Source of the DNA: Neoaliturus tenellus
Taxonomy: Eukaryota > Arthropoda > Insecta > Hemiptera > Cicadellidae
DNA length: 64,000 bases
Direction: 5' to 3'
Assembly (NCBI GenBank): GCA_030545055.2
Contig: CM061535.1
Location: forward strand, 130,814,868 to 130,878,867
Of this stretch, positions 12,906 through 23,809 are shown in pieces (position 1 is the stretch's first letter; each line of letters begins with the position of its first letter). A program made the translations under genes and the position numbers. The notes below the pieces were generated by a model. The model was not told the origin of the DNA. It did not search any database and was given only the letters and a program-made list of their open reading frames with translations.

Positions 12906-15028
12906 TACAGGGTGGAAAAAAGTCTGGAAACGATTTAATATTTTTTAAAGTATTTAAGTAACAAAACTAAAACTTTGCAGATACGTTTTGAGTGACAAAG
13001 TCTACTTCTTAAACTACTTATTGTCCTTTGACCTCCAAGGATGGACGGTCCACAAGGAGTAAAATGAAAATCTTAAATGTAAGCATAGGTTGATATGTAC
13101 ATCAAATTAAAGGTCTTTAAAAATAGAGAACAATGCCGCAAACCCGATCTCAAAACAATGATCGAGTCAAAAATGGCAGGCGATCAAACTTTGCTTTAAA
13201 ATGATATTGCTAAAAACAAAAATGCAATAGCTCCCGATCCACACGAAATTTAGAAATGAAGTTTTTCCTAGGACTTCCTTTAGGGACGTCCCTACTGGGG
13301 GTCATCAGAGAAACTGCATTGGGCTACGGCATATGATGCATCATTTTAAAGGGCTTTGCATTCTGAGTAATTTGCCACAAACCCGACCTCAAAAGGTCGA
13401 GTGGCTTGGGAGTTATTGCATTTTTTGTTTTTAGCAATATCATTTTAATCGAAAGTTTGATCGACTGCCATTTTTTATTCGATCATCCTTTGGGTTTGCG
13501 GCATTGTTTTCTAGTTTTAAATAACTTTAATTTGATGTACACATTGTCCTATCCTTACTTTAAAGATTTTCTTGTGACTCCTTTTGGACCGCCCCCCCTT
13601 GGAGGTCCAAGGACAAAAGTACTTTAGGAAGTAGTCTTAGTCGCTTAAAATCAACTTGCAAAATTTTAGTTTTGTTACTCAAGTACTTTAAAAAAGCCTG
13701 TACGCCACTTCATCCGATTTTTAAGGTGTTGTGAAAACCGTACACTTCATCCGAGGGTTAGGTCGAGCAAAAAAGGGTCATTAGTCCCCTCCAAACGGAG
13801 CTGCCAAAATAGTACACTTCATCCGACGGCCGGCGGTCGGTCGGCAGTTAACGGCCGCGGTAGAAAAATCCACTTAGAGGGGTGAGTCGCACTTTATGGG
13901 TTTATTGAATAAATATTACATTTGGAACTGTATTAAATTAATGAAAATTACATTATTAATGTTTTCCAGTAATCTAATAGAAATGGATGTTGTAAGGAAA
14001 TATCAAAGAAACCCTATCTAGTGAATGTACAACCAAATTTTACCAAGTTATGTCAACAAATAAGCAAGAGGCAGGGTTCTGTTGATTTCCCGTAAGATTA
14101 ACGGGGGAAACCTATTTTTTCCTTTTCTTCGTAGAATTTTAAGCCAAGGTAAAATTTCAAAATGCTAAATTGTTTGGTATTCAAGTTTTTAAAACGGGTT
14201 TAATTAAATTGTTGAAGTTTGAAAATTGAGGTCGAAAATGCCTAAACCTATTTTTGACCACGTTGAAACCCTATAAAACCCCGTTCCCATAACCTGATCA
14301 TGCTGGTACGCGAACACATTAAATTAAACCTGGTCATACTAAATTTCATCAAATCGGTTTCCCCTTCAAAAGTTATCAGCACGACGGACACATAAAAATG
14401 AACGAATGGTGTTTGTGGCCTCTGGGGACCTCAAAATGAAAAAGTAACATGGTCCCGGGCTTAGGTCTTACCGTGGCTGTAATAGCGTATTCCCTATTGG
14501 AAAATTCTCTAAAAATAAAAGTAATGTAAAAAATTATTGTATTTCATAATTTAGTACAATATTCATCATCGCTCTTATAGAAAATTCCTTAGTTAAACGG
14601 GGTTTGAGAAGCAACACGTCCCATTCAGCCAGGGCAAGTATATAACCCCCCACCCCCTTCTTTCCAGAAGCATGGATATTTTAAATTATATTTGAATACG
14701 GGTACAGGATAACAACGCAATTTAAATTAATGTAATACAGTTCCCAATGTAGATGATTATTTAATATAGCCAGTGCGACACAACCCTCTAAGCTAAGGTG
14801 AAATACTCTACCGCAATGGTGTACTACGGCGGTTAACCGCCGACCGCCGGACGTCGGATGAAGTGTACTATTTTGGCAGCTCCATTTGGATCGTACTAAC
14901 GACCCTTTTTTGCTTGACCTGACCCTCGGATGAAATGTACGGTTTTCAAAACACCTCAAACATCGGATGAAGTGGCCTACAGCCTTTAAAAAATATTAAA
15001 TGGTTTCCAGGCTTTTTTCCACCCGTAT
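12906..15028. mobile_element. foldback element disrupted by a nested insertion
   Basis: The left end reads ACAGGGTGGAAAAAAGTCTG and the right end, reverse-complemented, reads ACGGGTGGAAAAAAGCCTGG. Inverted matching continues inside (AGTCTACTTCTTAAACTACT near 13000 against its complement near 13630; AAAATGGCAGGCGATCAAAC near 13170 against its complement near 13450). The element is therefore a hairpin-forming non-autonomous transposon of about 0.8 kb before the 1.3-kb insertion at 13696-14984 separated its last 40 bp. Terminal TA suggests a TA target site. Confidence 0.7.
13696..14984. mobile_element. long-TIR element with 9-bp TSD (Mutator-like), nested
   Basis: Perfect 9-bp direct repeats (TTTAAAAAA) flank the element at 13687-13695 and 14985-14993. 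The TIRs begin GCCTGTACGCCACTTCATCC on the left and GGCTGTAGGCCACTTCATCC on the right, and extend about 175 bp with repeated ACTTCATCCG words. A 9-bp target duplication with long TIRs is the signature of Mutator-like elements (established knowledge). No transposase frame is present in the 0.9-kb interior, so it is non-autonomous. Confidence 0.75.
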
Positions 15029-16998
15029 AACTAAAGGGGCTGTACTCTCATGATAATTTTCTGTAACAAATGTTGAAAAATCCTTATTTTGTTTCTTCAG
15101 GCATCTACTGATTTCATTATTGTCAAATATTCTTTTGATTTCATATTTAAATTAATACTAACGTCCTTAATAGTGGCATTTTTTGTACATTATTTGTATC
15201 CACTAAACAATCATTATCATAAGTATAAAATACGGTTAAAAACTGATAAATTGTTTTTATTAGAGTATAATTAAATAACTAAGCAACAATGTAATACCAC
15301 GTGGTTTGTACTTTGACAGAGAAGTCATCTGTTTTGAGAATTACTTTCGTTTTTAGTTTTACATCCAAAAGACTATTGTAAAAATTTTAAAAATCCATTC
15401 AAGATTATGTTGAAATACAATTTTTTCCTATCATAGAGACTTGTATATAATTAATATTTATACTAGAACCAGTTCTAAAATATTTGTAAAGCTTTGAGAA
15501 AATCGTGCAAACCGTTTTTGAGATCAGTTTGCATATGAGTAAATATATACTTCACCCTATTAGAGATCAATACAATTAACAAAGCAACTGCAGTAAATAC
15601 GTTTTAATATTTTAGAATAATATTAATTTATGAAAGTTGGAAAGCAGTTGCACAATTTCCAAATAGACTATAATTTGTAAGTTACGTTTATCGATATTTT
15701 TAAATGGTTGGTACATAAATAAATGCAAAAAGGGATTAATGGAGGTTGGAGTTATCAAAGAGTTACGTAAGTTGCGTGGGCGATGAATCGACTCGATAGG
15801 GCTTCTCAACTCCATCTTGTGCGACAGACGAGACTATAAAAATAAGCAAAGGACTATTTATCCAGCATCTTTGGATTTTTGTTGTATTAAATAACCAACG
15901 AAGATATACCCATTTTCCTCTTAGCAAATTTTCCCCAAAGTGATACTCCTGCTGTACGGTAAGATTAAAGCTTGGAAATACAAAACTGTCTTTCCAAGTT
16001 TAAGAACTCAAAACATAATTTTTTAGAAATTTTAATGAAAGAATAGACTGACGTTAATTTTTCCACCTCAATTAAAATCAAAAATAGAAATTTAACAACC
16101 AATCGCAAATTGATTATTTATTTATTTGTACCTCAACGGCAAATGCCCTTTTACAAGTTACACTATTACGTGGTTTTACTTTTTGTATGGCTAACCTAGG
16201 GTAATTTATATACTCAAATGTTGCAAAATATTTAGGTTTATATTTAAAATCTAAAGCTAATTTGGTAATTTGTTTTGTCTTCTACTTCTCTGATTATTTC
16301 AATTCATACTTCTTGGAGAAATGTTTGACACAATGGGACATGATATGTTTTAAAGCTCTTTATGGTTAGAAATTTACATTTAAAGTTAATGTTTTCATTG
16401 GTAGTGTGCCTTTTTTAATAACAGAGTATTGGAGTAAGTGAATACGTACAACATGAACAATTTACAACACGAAAAAACAATGCAGGTTTTCAACTCATGT
16501 ATACAGACAAATATACATATAGGAGATGATGTTAATTTTACACGATAGGAATGTTAATTTTACAAGAACAGAGAATATCAGGGATGCCATAAACATGAAC
16601 AGGGTAAAATTATTAGAAAACTTACTAAATAGACTTAATTATCTAATAAAATACAACATTTTACAATTTATCAACATGCTATGCAGGTACTCACTTACAC
16701 ATAAATATATACAATAGAGACATAATTTTATTTATTTTATAATATAAATAACATTAATGCAATAACATGAACAGTGGAAATTGTTAAAGGGATTAGCGTG
16801 ACTGTTAAAAAATAGTTACAACTAAAAATTACAAAGTACGGTAAATCAGTTGTTTTAACAGCTTCATTGTAAACTAACAGTTAGAAGAGCCGTTGAAAAA
16901 GTCCACGAGACTTGACACTTGATTCCCAAGCTGTACAAAGAAGAATTCTTCAGATAATTTGTCCTATGTTAACGGCAGAAGAATATCCATAGGATCTC
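15029..16998. other. host intergenic DNA flanking the Polinton
   Basis: AT-rich DNA with no supported gene. Near 16115-16165 a run of TTATT followed by TGTACCTCAACGGCAAATGC resembles the 3' end of a minus-strand LINE, but no coding part is recognisable. The left flank contains none of the 29-bp satellite found on the right side of the Polinton. Confidence 0.5.
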
Positions 16999-17403
16999 AG
17001 TAGGCCTCCCGAGAGTATATCCCAGGATTATATCCCAGCCCTCTGATTGGTCGCACGTGACCGATGACGTCATCCCGCCTTCTGGTCGAGAGCAAGTCAC
17101 GTGACCGATGACGTCATCAGGCCACGCCCCCAATATGGCGGCCTTCCACGCCCCCGGCGGCGGGAAATTACCTCACTTTTACCACGTGTTTGACCATGTG
17201 ATCCAAGATGGCTTCCTAACCTCACTTTTGCCATGTGTTTGACCACGTCTGTAACTACGTGAGGAATAAAATTTTCACTGTGGACCGCCGGGGTTTGAAC
17301 CCGGGCCGCCAAGTTGGTGCGCCGCAACGCTGACCACTAGGCTACCACACTGTTGTGCTGAGAGCTTTGTATTGTGTCTGATGGCACAGTAGTTTGACGA
17401 TTT
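16999..17403 (+). repeat. left terminal inverted repeat of the Polinton
   Basis: Starts AGTAGGCCTCCCGAGAG. The outer 76 bp are an exact inverted match to the right end, after which the arms diverge by indels and local duplications and rejoin through the tRNA-like block to ATCGTCAAAC. It holds CCAAT-type (GATTGG), CACGTG, TGACGTCA, AATATGGCGGC (YY1-like) and GCGGGAAA (E2F-like) words. An exact direct repeat of CACGTGACCGATGACGTCAT occurs at 17055 and 17099. Confidence 0.9.
17279..17348 (-). other. tRNA-like block in left TIR
   Basis: On the minus strand there is a perfect polymerase III A box (TAGCCTAGTGG) and, about 43 bp on, a B-box-like GGGTTCAAACCCC. The ends pair for four bases only (GTGG with CCAC), and no clean anticodon arm forms. 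It is the inverted partner of 42521-42590. It may act as an internal Pol III promoter or be an ancient SINE head trapped in the TIR. Confidence 0.6.
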
Positions 17404-17734
17404 ACACAGAACGTATGGTATTTGACTATAAGAGTGTATTACTATCATTGGAGCTTTTAGTTTTATAATTCTCCACCAGAAGCACTCGTAATTTTATGAT
17501 TACACCACTTTTGAGTTTTCTTGTAATGATTCCCCACCAGAGTGTACCATGAGAAATTTTCATGTTGTAGTTTTATAATTCTCCACCAGATTGTAGCACA
17601 GATGGCCTAGTATTGAGAACCCAGTGATCAATAGAGGTTTTCACCTTGAGTGGTAGCTGGATGTTGCTTAGAACAAAAGTAGACAAGGGTAAATGAGAAC
17701 ATATTTTGTGATTAACATAGATGATTTATTAAAA
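17404..17734. repeat. inner flank of left TIR with TTCTCCACCAGA repeats
   Basis: The word TTTTATAATTCTCCACCAGA occurs near 17461 and 17571, with a degenerate copy (GATTCCCCACCAGA) near 17528, giving a loose repeat of about 55 bp. No gene is present. The stretch lies downstream of the OB-fold gene's polyadenylation signal. Confidence 0.5.
17725..17730 (-). terminator. polyadenylation signal of the OB-fold gene
   Basis: AATAAA on the minus strand, 6-11 bases beyond the stop codon of 17736-18038. It is the only canonical signal between that gene and the TIR. Confidence 0.6.
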
Positions 17735-17735
17735 T

Positions 17736-18038
17736 CTATTTAAAAATACAAACATTAGGTGCGGAGCCTGAGGGGCTTTCGGTTACATGCATCTTGTATC
17801 CTTCATTGACCATTATTTCCAGATCGCTGTCTTCTAAGGCCTCGTTGTACTTGTTCGGCAGGAACACCGATGTCTTCATGTCGTTATCCTGGATCTCCAA
17901 GACGACAGCCATCCTCCCGAAGCGTGTAGTGACTCGTCGGGCTCCGACGATCAAAACCTCCGGGCGTCCAACGAGGTCTTTAAGTTGAATCGTCTCCTGG
18001 CTTTTGCTGAGAGCGACTAGCTTTGCGTCGAGCGACAT
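17736..18038 (-). CDS. small OB-fold-like (ssDNA-binding?) protein
   Basis: This frame encodes 100 residues. The pattern of alternating hydrophobic strands around VGARRVTTRFGRMAVVLEIQ (residues about 31-50), followed by KTSVFLPNKYNEAL and a terminal strand, resembles the compact OB folds found in replication proteins of arthropod mobile elements. A role in single-strand DNA binding during protein-primed replication is inference. The ATG lies immediately after a splice acceptor (TTTTATAG then ATG), so the gene has a separate untranslated first exon (18469-18412, donor GTGAGT) and a 373-bp intron. It is the leftmost gene, next to the TIR, opposite the polymerase gene at the other end. AATAAA follows the stop. 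Function not proven. Confidence 0.6.
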   Translation of the reverse strand: MSLDAKLVALSKSQETIQLKDLVGRPEVLIVGARRVTTRFGRMAVVLEIQDNDMKTSVFLPNKYNEALEDSDLEIMVNEGYKMHVTESPSGSAPNVCIFK

Positions 18039-18070
18039 CTATAAAACACAACATTATTAAAAACGGTTAA

Positions 18071-18181
<111 letters not shown>

Positions 18182-18466
18182 TATAACCTACCATTAGATT
18201 TTAAAGATGTTTACTTTTGAAATTTTTCTAATGCAGATATTTCAGTAACTCGCATTATGTAAATAAAAATTAAACTAGCAATAAATATGGCTAGTACGAA
18301 AAGTCTATCAGACAATGAAATTATCGAGCAAAAGGCCATGTTTGTCACATCTGTCTGTTACGTAATATAGCTCTTGCATCATAGCACTAACTAAAACTCT
18401 TATGTACTCACGGTTATATGTAGGTGTCTAGTAGCGGTGACTCGTCAGGAGTAGGGCTGAGAGCAG

Positions 18467-18499
18467 ACTGATTCCATGCTGTGCAGCAGGGCTTTTATA
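18467..18499 (-). promoter_or_regulatory. TATA + initiator promoter of the OB-fold gene
   Basis: Minus strand TATAAAA starts at 18499 and ATCAGTC spans the predicted start at about 18469, a spacing of 30 bp. TCAGT is the arthropod initiator consensus (established knowledge). A 58-base untranslated exon ends at a GTGAGT donor at 18411. Confidence 0.75.
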
Positions 18500-18987
18500 C
18501 CGGCGGTCAGGCTCCCCACCACAATTGCTTCTGGTTACGTAATTTAGCTAAATGTTTACTACATGTTTTTGATTGATTACTACTTAAAAAAATAATCGTA
18601 ATCTGCCTAGCGCAGTTTCCCTACACACAGGACATCTATGGATGCGGAAAGCACACATGGGACAAAAGACATGACCGCAAGAGCGCAAAACAATCGTCGG
18701 TCGACGGTCCAGACAAACCCTGCATACATTTGTTTCCGTTTCAGGTTGTTCGGCTCGCATTTGCGTGGGAAGCGGGTTAAATGGAATCACCCCGTGGCTT
18801 TCAGCCAGACGAGCCATTCTTTCGCTACAAGCACCGAGGGGCCTACTTATACGATTATACAGATCCCGCCATATTGTCGGGGCTAGGGCGAGACGCTGTT
18901 CATCATTTGTTTCTACAAAAAAGTAATTTATTTATTTATTTATTTATTTATTCCAACGGATTACACCAATAGTACAATTTAAATGGC

Positions 18988-19330
18988 AAGGTAACAGTGG
19001 ACAGCCTCAAGATGGACATAACAAAGACATGACTACTCCTAAAAATAATAACAGTGACTTAAAGCGACAAGACTAGTAATAAATAACATTAGTGCCGTAA
19101 CAACAACAAGTTAACAATAATAAATAACAATAATAAGTGAGTGATAAATTTGAATAACAAGGTAATAAATGGACAGCCTCAAGATGGTCATAACAAGACA
19201 TTACAACTCCTAAAAATAATTATAATAATGACTTAAAAGTACAAGACTAGTAATTATAACAATAAAGTATCGTACCAACAACAACAATTACAGTAACAGA
19301 TAACAATAAATAAGTGAGCAAAAACAAACG
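18988..19330 (-). repeat. tandem duplication in the LINE 3' UTR
   Basis: A segment starting AAGGTAACAGTGGACAGCCT at 18988 recurs, starting AAGGTAATAAATGGACAGCC, at 19159 (period 171 bp). The copies share TCCTAAAAATAAT and ACAAGACTAGTAAT words with about 85 percent identity by eye. It lies wholly downstream of the ORF2 stop. Confidence 0.75.
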
Positions 19331-19400
19331 ACAATAATTAGGTGGACAATAACAACCGACAATAAATAGTACTTATAATAACAATAAGCAAGACTATAAG

Positions 19401-22244
19401 CTAGATCAGTTTTTTCACTTTGTTTTTAAAGGACTGCTCAGACTCAAGGAAGAAGTCCAAATGGGTGGCTGCTTCACTTCCAGTTCTAATAAGCCGGGAG
19501 AGACCACTGTGGTAGGAATAACTGGTTGGAAGATAGCGCCTTCTGAAGATGGTCCTAGATCTGGTCCCTTTCGATGAGATGAAGTCGATATTGCTCAGTA
19601 GTCCTGGGCAGTCCAGGAGGCCATTGACCAGCTTGTAGAGGGTTACAAGATCTACATGTCGACGTCTCAGCTGCAATGGTGAAAGATCGAACACTGCCTC
19701 AATCTCTTCCACAGGAGCAGTCCTATAGGCATATCCCAACTTGATACCCAGCCTCCTGATGAATCTCAGTTGAGCTCCTTCGAGTAGTTCTATGTGATTC
19801 ATTTGGTAGGGCGCCCAAATAACGGATCCATATTCCAAAATAGGACGCACAAGCATCTTAAACAGGACTACAAGTGTTTGAGGAGATGTGAAGTCTCTTG
19901 TTGACCGAAAGATGAAGCCAAGAAGTGAGTTGGCTCGAGCAGTGACCTGATGAATATGCTCAGCAGGAGACAGTGAAGGTGTCATTATCACACCAAGATC
20001 TCGAACACTATCAACTCTTCTCAGGATGTTGTTTTTTAGCATGTAATCGTAGAGTGTTATATTAGTGCCACGTTTGAAGGAGATAACAACACATTTTGAA
20101 CCGTTAAGATCCATAGCATTTTCGCTGCACCAAATGTCAATACTGTTTAGGGAGTTTTGAAGGTCCAGTGCACCAACATCAGAATTTACCCTTTCAAAAA
20201 TCTTCATGTCATCAGCGAACATGAGAAAGTTAGATGAAATGACTCCACCAATGTCATTCATGTAAAGATTGAATAGCAAGGGGCCCAGGTGTGACCCTTG
20301 AGGGACACCAGACAGAACAGAGAAAGGTTGAGATGTCGATCCATCACATTTGACAATGAGTTCTCTGTCCCTCAGATAACTAGCGAGCCACGTCAGCAAT
20401 GAGCCAGTCACACCATAACCTTCCAGCTTGGCTATTAGGAGAGCGTGGTTAACCTTGTCAAATGCTTTGGAGAGGTCTAAGTAAAGGCAATCAACCTGGC
20501 ATGATTCAACAAAGGAGGACATGATATATTCCTGAAATTCAAGAAGGTTTGTCACAGTTGAACGAGAGCGCAAGAATCCATGTTGTTCAGGAGAGATACA
20601 CTTACGAAGGTGAAAATATAAGTGGTCAAGGACAATACTCTCATAAACCTTGGCAATTGCAGACTGGATCACAATCGGTCGATAATTCCTGACATTGGTT
20701 CTGTCGCCTGACTTGTAGATAGGAACAACAAATCCTCGCTTCAGGAGTGAAGGAAAGATACCAATGGTAAGCAATGTCGAGAAGAAAATGGAAAGATGAG
20801 GGGCCAGTACAGTTGCACAGTATTTTAAGACGAGAGGAGGGATGTCATCAGGTCCAGCTCCCTTATTCGGATCAAGTCCTTCAAGCCTTCTCTGTACGTC
20901 AGTGGGGGACACAAGGCATGGTGGAACAGTGAAATTCCAGCCAAAATCAAATTTTGGAACTGGGACAGCTGAGTTGCAGAATACTGAAGAGAAGTAGTCA
21001 GCGAAGAGTTGACATTTATCCACGTCGTCGTCAGATTCCCTCGTGTCAAAAATGAGCCTAGAGGGAATAGCAGGATTTCGCTTTAGGTTATTGACGTGAG
21101 TCCAAAAAGATTTAATGTTCGTTGGTATGCCATCCTCCACCTTTCTTGTGTAATCACTATAGCAGACTTTAGCCAGGGTTTTGCACTGATTTCTTAATTT
21201 TCTAAACATACGGAGATGGACGAATTCACCAGTGGACTTGAACCTTTTGTGTGCAATCTTCTTCTGAATGATCAGTTGCTTGAGGTCACTTGAAAACCAC
21301 ACCGGAAAAGACGAGGAGCGAATTGTCTTGATAGGAGTATGCTTTTTGATGAGAAGACTCAACCATTCACAGAATTCATTGAAGCTGTTTTCAATGCTAG
21401 TTGATGAGTTGAACATTGGAAAATTAAGGCATTGCAGTTCATTGAATACAGCATCAAGGTTACATTTTCTGAAGTTGAATACTTGACGTACACCACTTTT
21501 AGGCTTATCTTCGATAAAGGAGAAAGAGATATCCAATGCTGGATGATGTTTATCCTCCCCTACAAGTATATCTTCAGCAGCAGCAACAACAGTAGAAGGT
21601 ATTGAGGAGAAAACTAGATCCAACAGGACACCTCTGGAGTTTTTGATAGTGTTGATCTGTTTCATGTTGTGTATGATGGCCAAATTTCGCAAAGAGTAAG
21701 AAGAATCAGTTCCAGTTGCATAGAGAATGTCACAGTCGCTCCAATCAGCATCCGGCAGGTTGAAATCGCCCAACAACATCACACTCTCATAGTCACCAGC
21801 AGAAGTTAACACTTCATCAACAACGTCACAGAAGTCAGAGTATGTGGAAGCTGATTGACTAGGAGGTATGTAAGAACAACACAGAAGTATGGTGCGTGAC
21901 GATATAGTACATTTGACAAATATGCATTCAGTGGCACAGGTAGGAGTGGCTATCAAACAACTTGGGATTGAATCACGTATAGCCAGGAGAACACCCCCAC
22001 CGCTTGACTTCAAGCTGGTTGCCATTGATCGATCGTATCTGAAAACGTTGAATCCAGTAAGACCAAGCTCAGGGTCACCAATATCATGAGAAAGGTTGGT
22101 CTCGACCAGAGCAATGACGTCAAAACAAGAGGCTGTCACATTAAGTGATAGTTCAGTAAGTTTTGTTCTTAACCCATTAACATTTTGAAAATAACAGTGA
22201 AGATATTTTGGTGCACCGTTGGAGTTTATGCGTTTTTTGTATTC
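19401..22244 (-). CDS. LINE ORF2: APE endonuclease / reverse transcriptase
   Basis: The protein has the APE-type endonuclease first (YFQNVNGLRTK, FDVIALVETNL, LLGDFNLPDADW, KHHPALDI) and then the reverse transcriptase: motif A YLDLSKAFDKVNH, motif B GVPQGSHLGPLLFNLYMNDI, catalytic FADD. The typical C-terminal region follows. The endonuclease's first conserved block lies upstream of any Met: the frame is open from 22244 to 19401 but has no ATG before the middle of the endonuclease. The open frame overlaps the ORF1 stop (22226-22228). Translation by termination-reinitiation or frameshifting from ORF1 is therefore likely (inference). About 940 residues, full length for the family, with no internal stops. 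Confidence 0.9.
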   Translation of the reverse strand, partial: EYKKRINSNGAPKYLHCYFQNVNGLRTKLTELSLNVTASCFDVIALVETNLSHDIGDPELGLTGFNVFRYDRSMATSLKSSGGGVLLAIRDSIPSCLIATPTCATECIFVKCTISSRTILLCCSYIPPSQSASTYSDFCDVVDEVLTSAGDYESVMLLGDFNLPDADWSDCDILYATGTDSSYSLRNLAIIHNMKQINTIKNSRGVLLDLVFSSIPSTVVAAAEDILVGEDKHHPALDISFSFIEDKPKSGVRQVFNFRKCNLDAVFNELQCLNFPMFNSSTSIENSFNEFCEWLSLLIKKHTPIKTIRSSSFPVWFSSDLKQLIIQKKIAHKRFKSTGEFVHLRMFRKLRNQCKTLAKVCYSDYTRKVEDGIPTNIKSFWTHVNNLKRNPAIPSRLIFDTRESDDDVDKCQLFADYFSSVFCNSAVPVPKFDFGWNFTVPPCLVSPTDVQRRLEGLDPNKGAGPDDIPPLVLKYCATVLAPHLSIFFSTLLTIGIFPSLLKRGFVVPIYKSGDRTNVRNYRPIVIQSAIAKVYESIVLDHLYFHLRKCISPEQHGFLRSRSTVTNLLEFQEYIMSSFVESCQVDCLYLDLSKAFDKVNHALLIAKLEGYGVTGSLLTWLASYLRDRELIVKCDGSTSQPFSVLSGVPQGSHLGPLLFNLYMNDIGGVISSNFLMFADDMKIFERVNSDVGALDLQNSLNSIDIWCSENAMDLNGSKCVVISFKRGTNITLYDYMLKNNILRRVDSVRDLGVIMTPSLSPAEHIHQVTARANSLLGFIFRSTRDFTSPQTLVVLFKMLVRPILEYGSVIWAPYQMNHIELLEGAQLRFIRRLGIKLGYAYRTAPVEEIEAVFDLSPLQLRRRHVDLVTLYKLVNGLLDCPGLLSNIDFISSKGTRSRTIFRRRYLPTSYSYHSGLSRLIRTGSEAATHLDFFLESEQSFKNKVKKLI

Positions 22245-23125
22245 TTAACAATCTGAGGGACATTATTTACAAATTTAATCGTAAGGTCTTTCTCACCACG
22301 AGATGTACGATCAACCAACTCAGAGTTCAGGCTTTGAAGGTGCTTGATTTCACGTGGGGTTCTATCTCGAGCCAGCTTGACAGAAGAGAAAAGAGGATCA
22401 ATTTGAGCCACCGATTCGGAAGAGAAGTTACTGATGATGGCTGACACGTCCGACGTGGATTCCAATATAACTTTGAGTGGTCTCACCTTATCAGCCTGTT
22501 TCTTTCCGACACGAAAGGTTTTAATGTTGTTGAAGGATGCTGTGGGGTGAAGAGTTGAGAACATTTTAGTAACCAAATCGAAATCATACTTCACCCGAAT
22601 CTTCAAGTTGCCATCCGAGGATTCTTGTAAATTAAATATCATAATATTCCTGGAGCGACGAGTACGATCATTCAATTCGGCTATGGTCGCCTCGATGTTT
22701 GGAGTATTGGCTTCTTTGAAGGTTTTATTTTGGTCCTCCACAGACAACAGACGATCTTCAACAATGACGACACGGGGTTCAAGGGCGGAGAGGCCACTTT
22801 TAATCGAAGCCATCTCATCCTTAATGTCAGCCACATCACTTGAAATCACATCAATCTTATTGACTTTGTCCAGGAGTTGCTCAAGCTTGGCCAAAACCAT
22901 GGAAATTTGATTAGACAGTTTTTCATAGGGCTGGTTGGGGGCATCAAGGCAGTCTGTCCTGCCACAATGCCATTTATCATTACTGTTTCCACTCAAGCGT
23001 TGGTATTCAGATTTAGACATGCCCAAACAGTTTCTATGGAACCAACGTTGGCATTTACCGTCACATCCCACTCCTTCATCAGAATTCGAAACAGTTTTGA
23101 CACAGATCGGGCAGGTATTATTCAT
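22226..23125 (-). CDS. LINE ORF1: PHD-finger RNA-binding-type protein
   Basis: This frame encodes 299 residues. Residues about 5-55 form a C4HC3 PHD finger (CPIC, CDGKC, WFHRNC, WHCGRTDC). A predicted coiled-coil region (about 65-135) and a basic domain with RSRNIMIFNLQESSD follow, as in ORF1 proteins of insect CR1/Jockey-like LINEs. PHD fingers in LINE ORF1 are known. They are thought to aid nucleic-acid or protein binding in the RNP. The frame ends 18 bases inside the open frame of ORF2. Confidence 0.85.
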   Translation of the reverse strand: MNNTCPICVKTVSNSDEGVGCDGKCQRWFHRNCLGMSKSEYQRLSGNSNDKWHCGRTDCLDAPNQPYEKLSNQISMVLAKLEQLLDKVNKIDVISSDVADIKDEMASIKSGLSALEPRVVIVEDRLLSVEDQNKTFKEANTPNIEATIAELNDRTRRSRNIMIFNLQESSDGNLKIRVKYDFDLVTKMFSTLHPTASFNNIKTFRVGKKQADKVRPLKVILESTSDVSAIISNFSSESVAQIDPLFSSVKLARDRTPREIKHLQSLNSELVDRTSRGEKDLTIKFVNNVPQIVKNTKNA

Positions 23126-23784
23126 TTTGAAGTTGATATATAGTATTGATTTAAGATGAAGCTTTGGTAGTCGGTACTATCCAGTTTGAAGCTACTCAAT
23201 TCACCTCAAGAAGGATATCGAACAGTCACACTAGTATATTTGAAAGCAGAAACACGTATATATTTCATATAGTACGAATGCAGCATCGGTCACGAGAGAT
23301 TCAGAAGGCAGTGGCGAAAAAAGTGGCGGGAGCTACTTCATAATGATTACATGATTTAACATGTGTTATTGACAGATTGCAGGTCGTTGGTAGGACGTGA
23401 CAAAGTTGTTATTGCAATAACTGTTCTTGATTGATTAGTTGAGGAAAGTGGCCAGACAATTTGTGTTAGTTGGATTGAGCTCACTAATTAGAACATAAAA
23501 CTCACAGATGAAGATGGTATAAATCTATAAATTTGACGCACAATGGGCAAGACAATATCAGGTTTGAAATACTTTTAAGCGGGAGCACTAATAACAACAA
23601 CTAACTGCTTCGGCCATCTTGAGGAAAAAAAAAAAAAAAAAAAAATTTAGCATTCCCAATGTCCCTGCTAATTCTAACATCCACTCCAAGAGAATGTCGA
23701 TGACCTCCGATGATTGCCACTGAGGGAACAAAGCAGCTTCACTCTGAAAAGTAAAAAATAGTATCAGTTTGTGAGTTAAAAAAG

Positions 23785-23809
23785 ACACACACACACACAC
23801 ACACACACA
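23785..23809. repeat. CA microsatellite in RING-gene intron 5
   Basis: About twelve CA units between the exon 5 donor (23832) and exon 6 acceptor (23744). Confidence 0.9.

Larger units (their letters stand above)
18930..23643 (-). mobile_element. full-length LINE (non-LTR retrotransposon)
   Basis: Two open frames (ORF1 and ORF2), a 5' leader beginning CCTCAAGATGGCCG at about 23624 after a 19-21 base T-run, and a 3' tail of (AATA)n. A 5-bp target duplication (AATTT) occurs at 18925-18929 and 23644-23648. It sits inside the last coding exon of the RING gene, in the same orientation. The PHD-finger ORF1 plus APE-type endonuclease/RT ORF2 places it in the CR1/Jockey-like groups. Both frames are open, so the insertion is young and possibly still mobile. 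Confidence 0.88.

Noticed and set aside
17279..17348. True tRNA gene in the TIR
   Set aside because: Only four acceptor pairs and no clean anticodon arm. Kept as a tRNA-like block.
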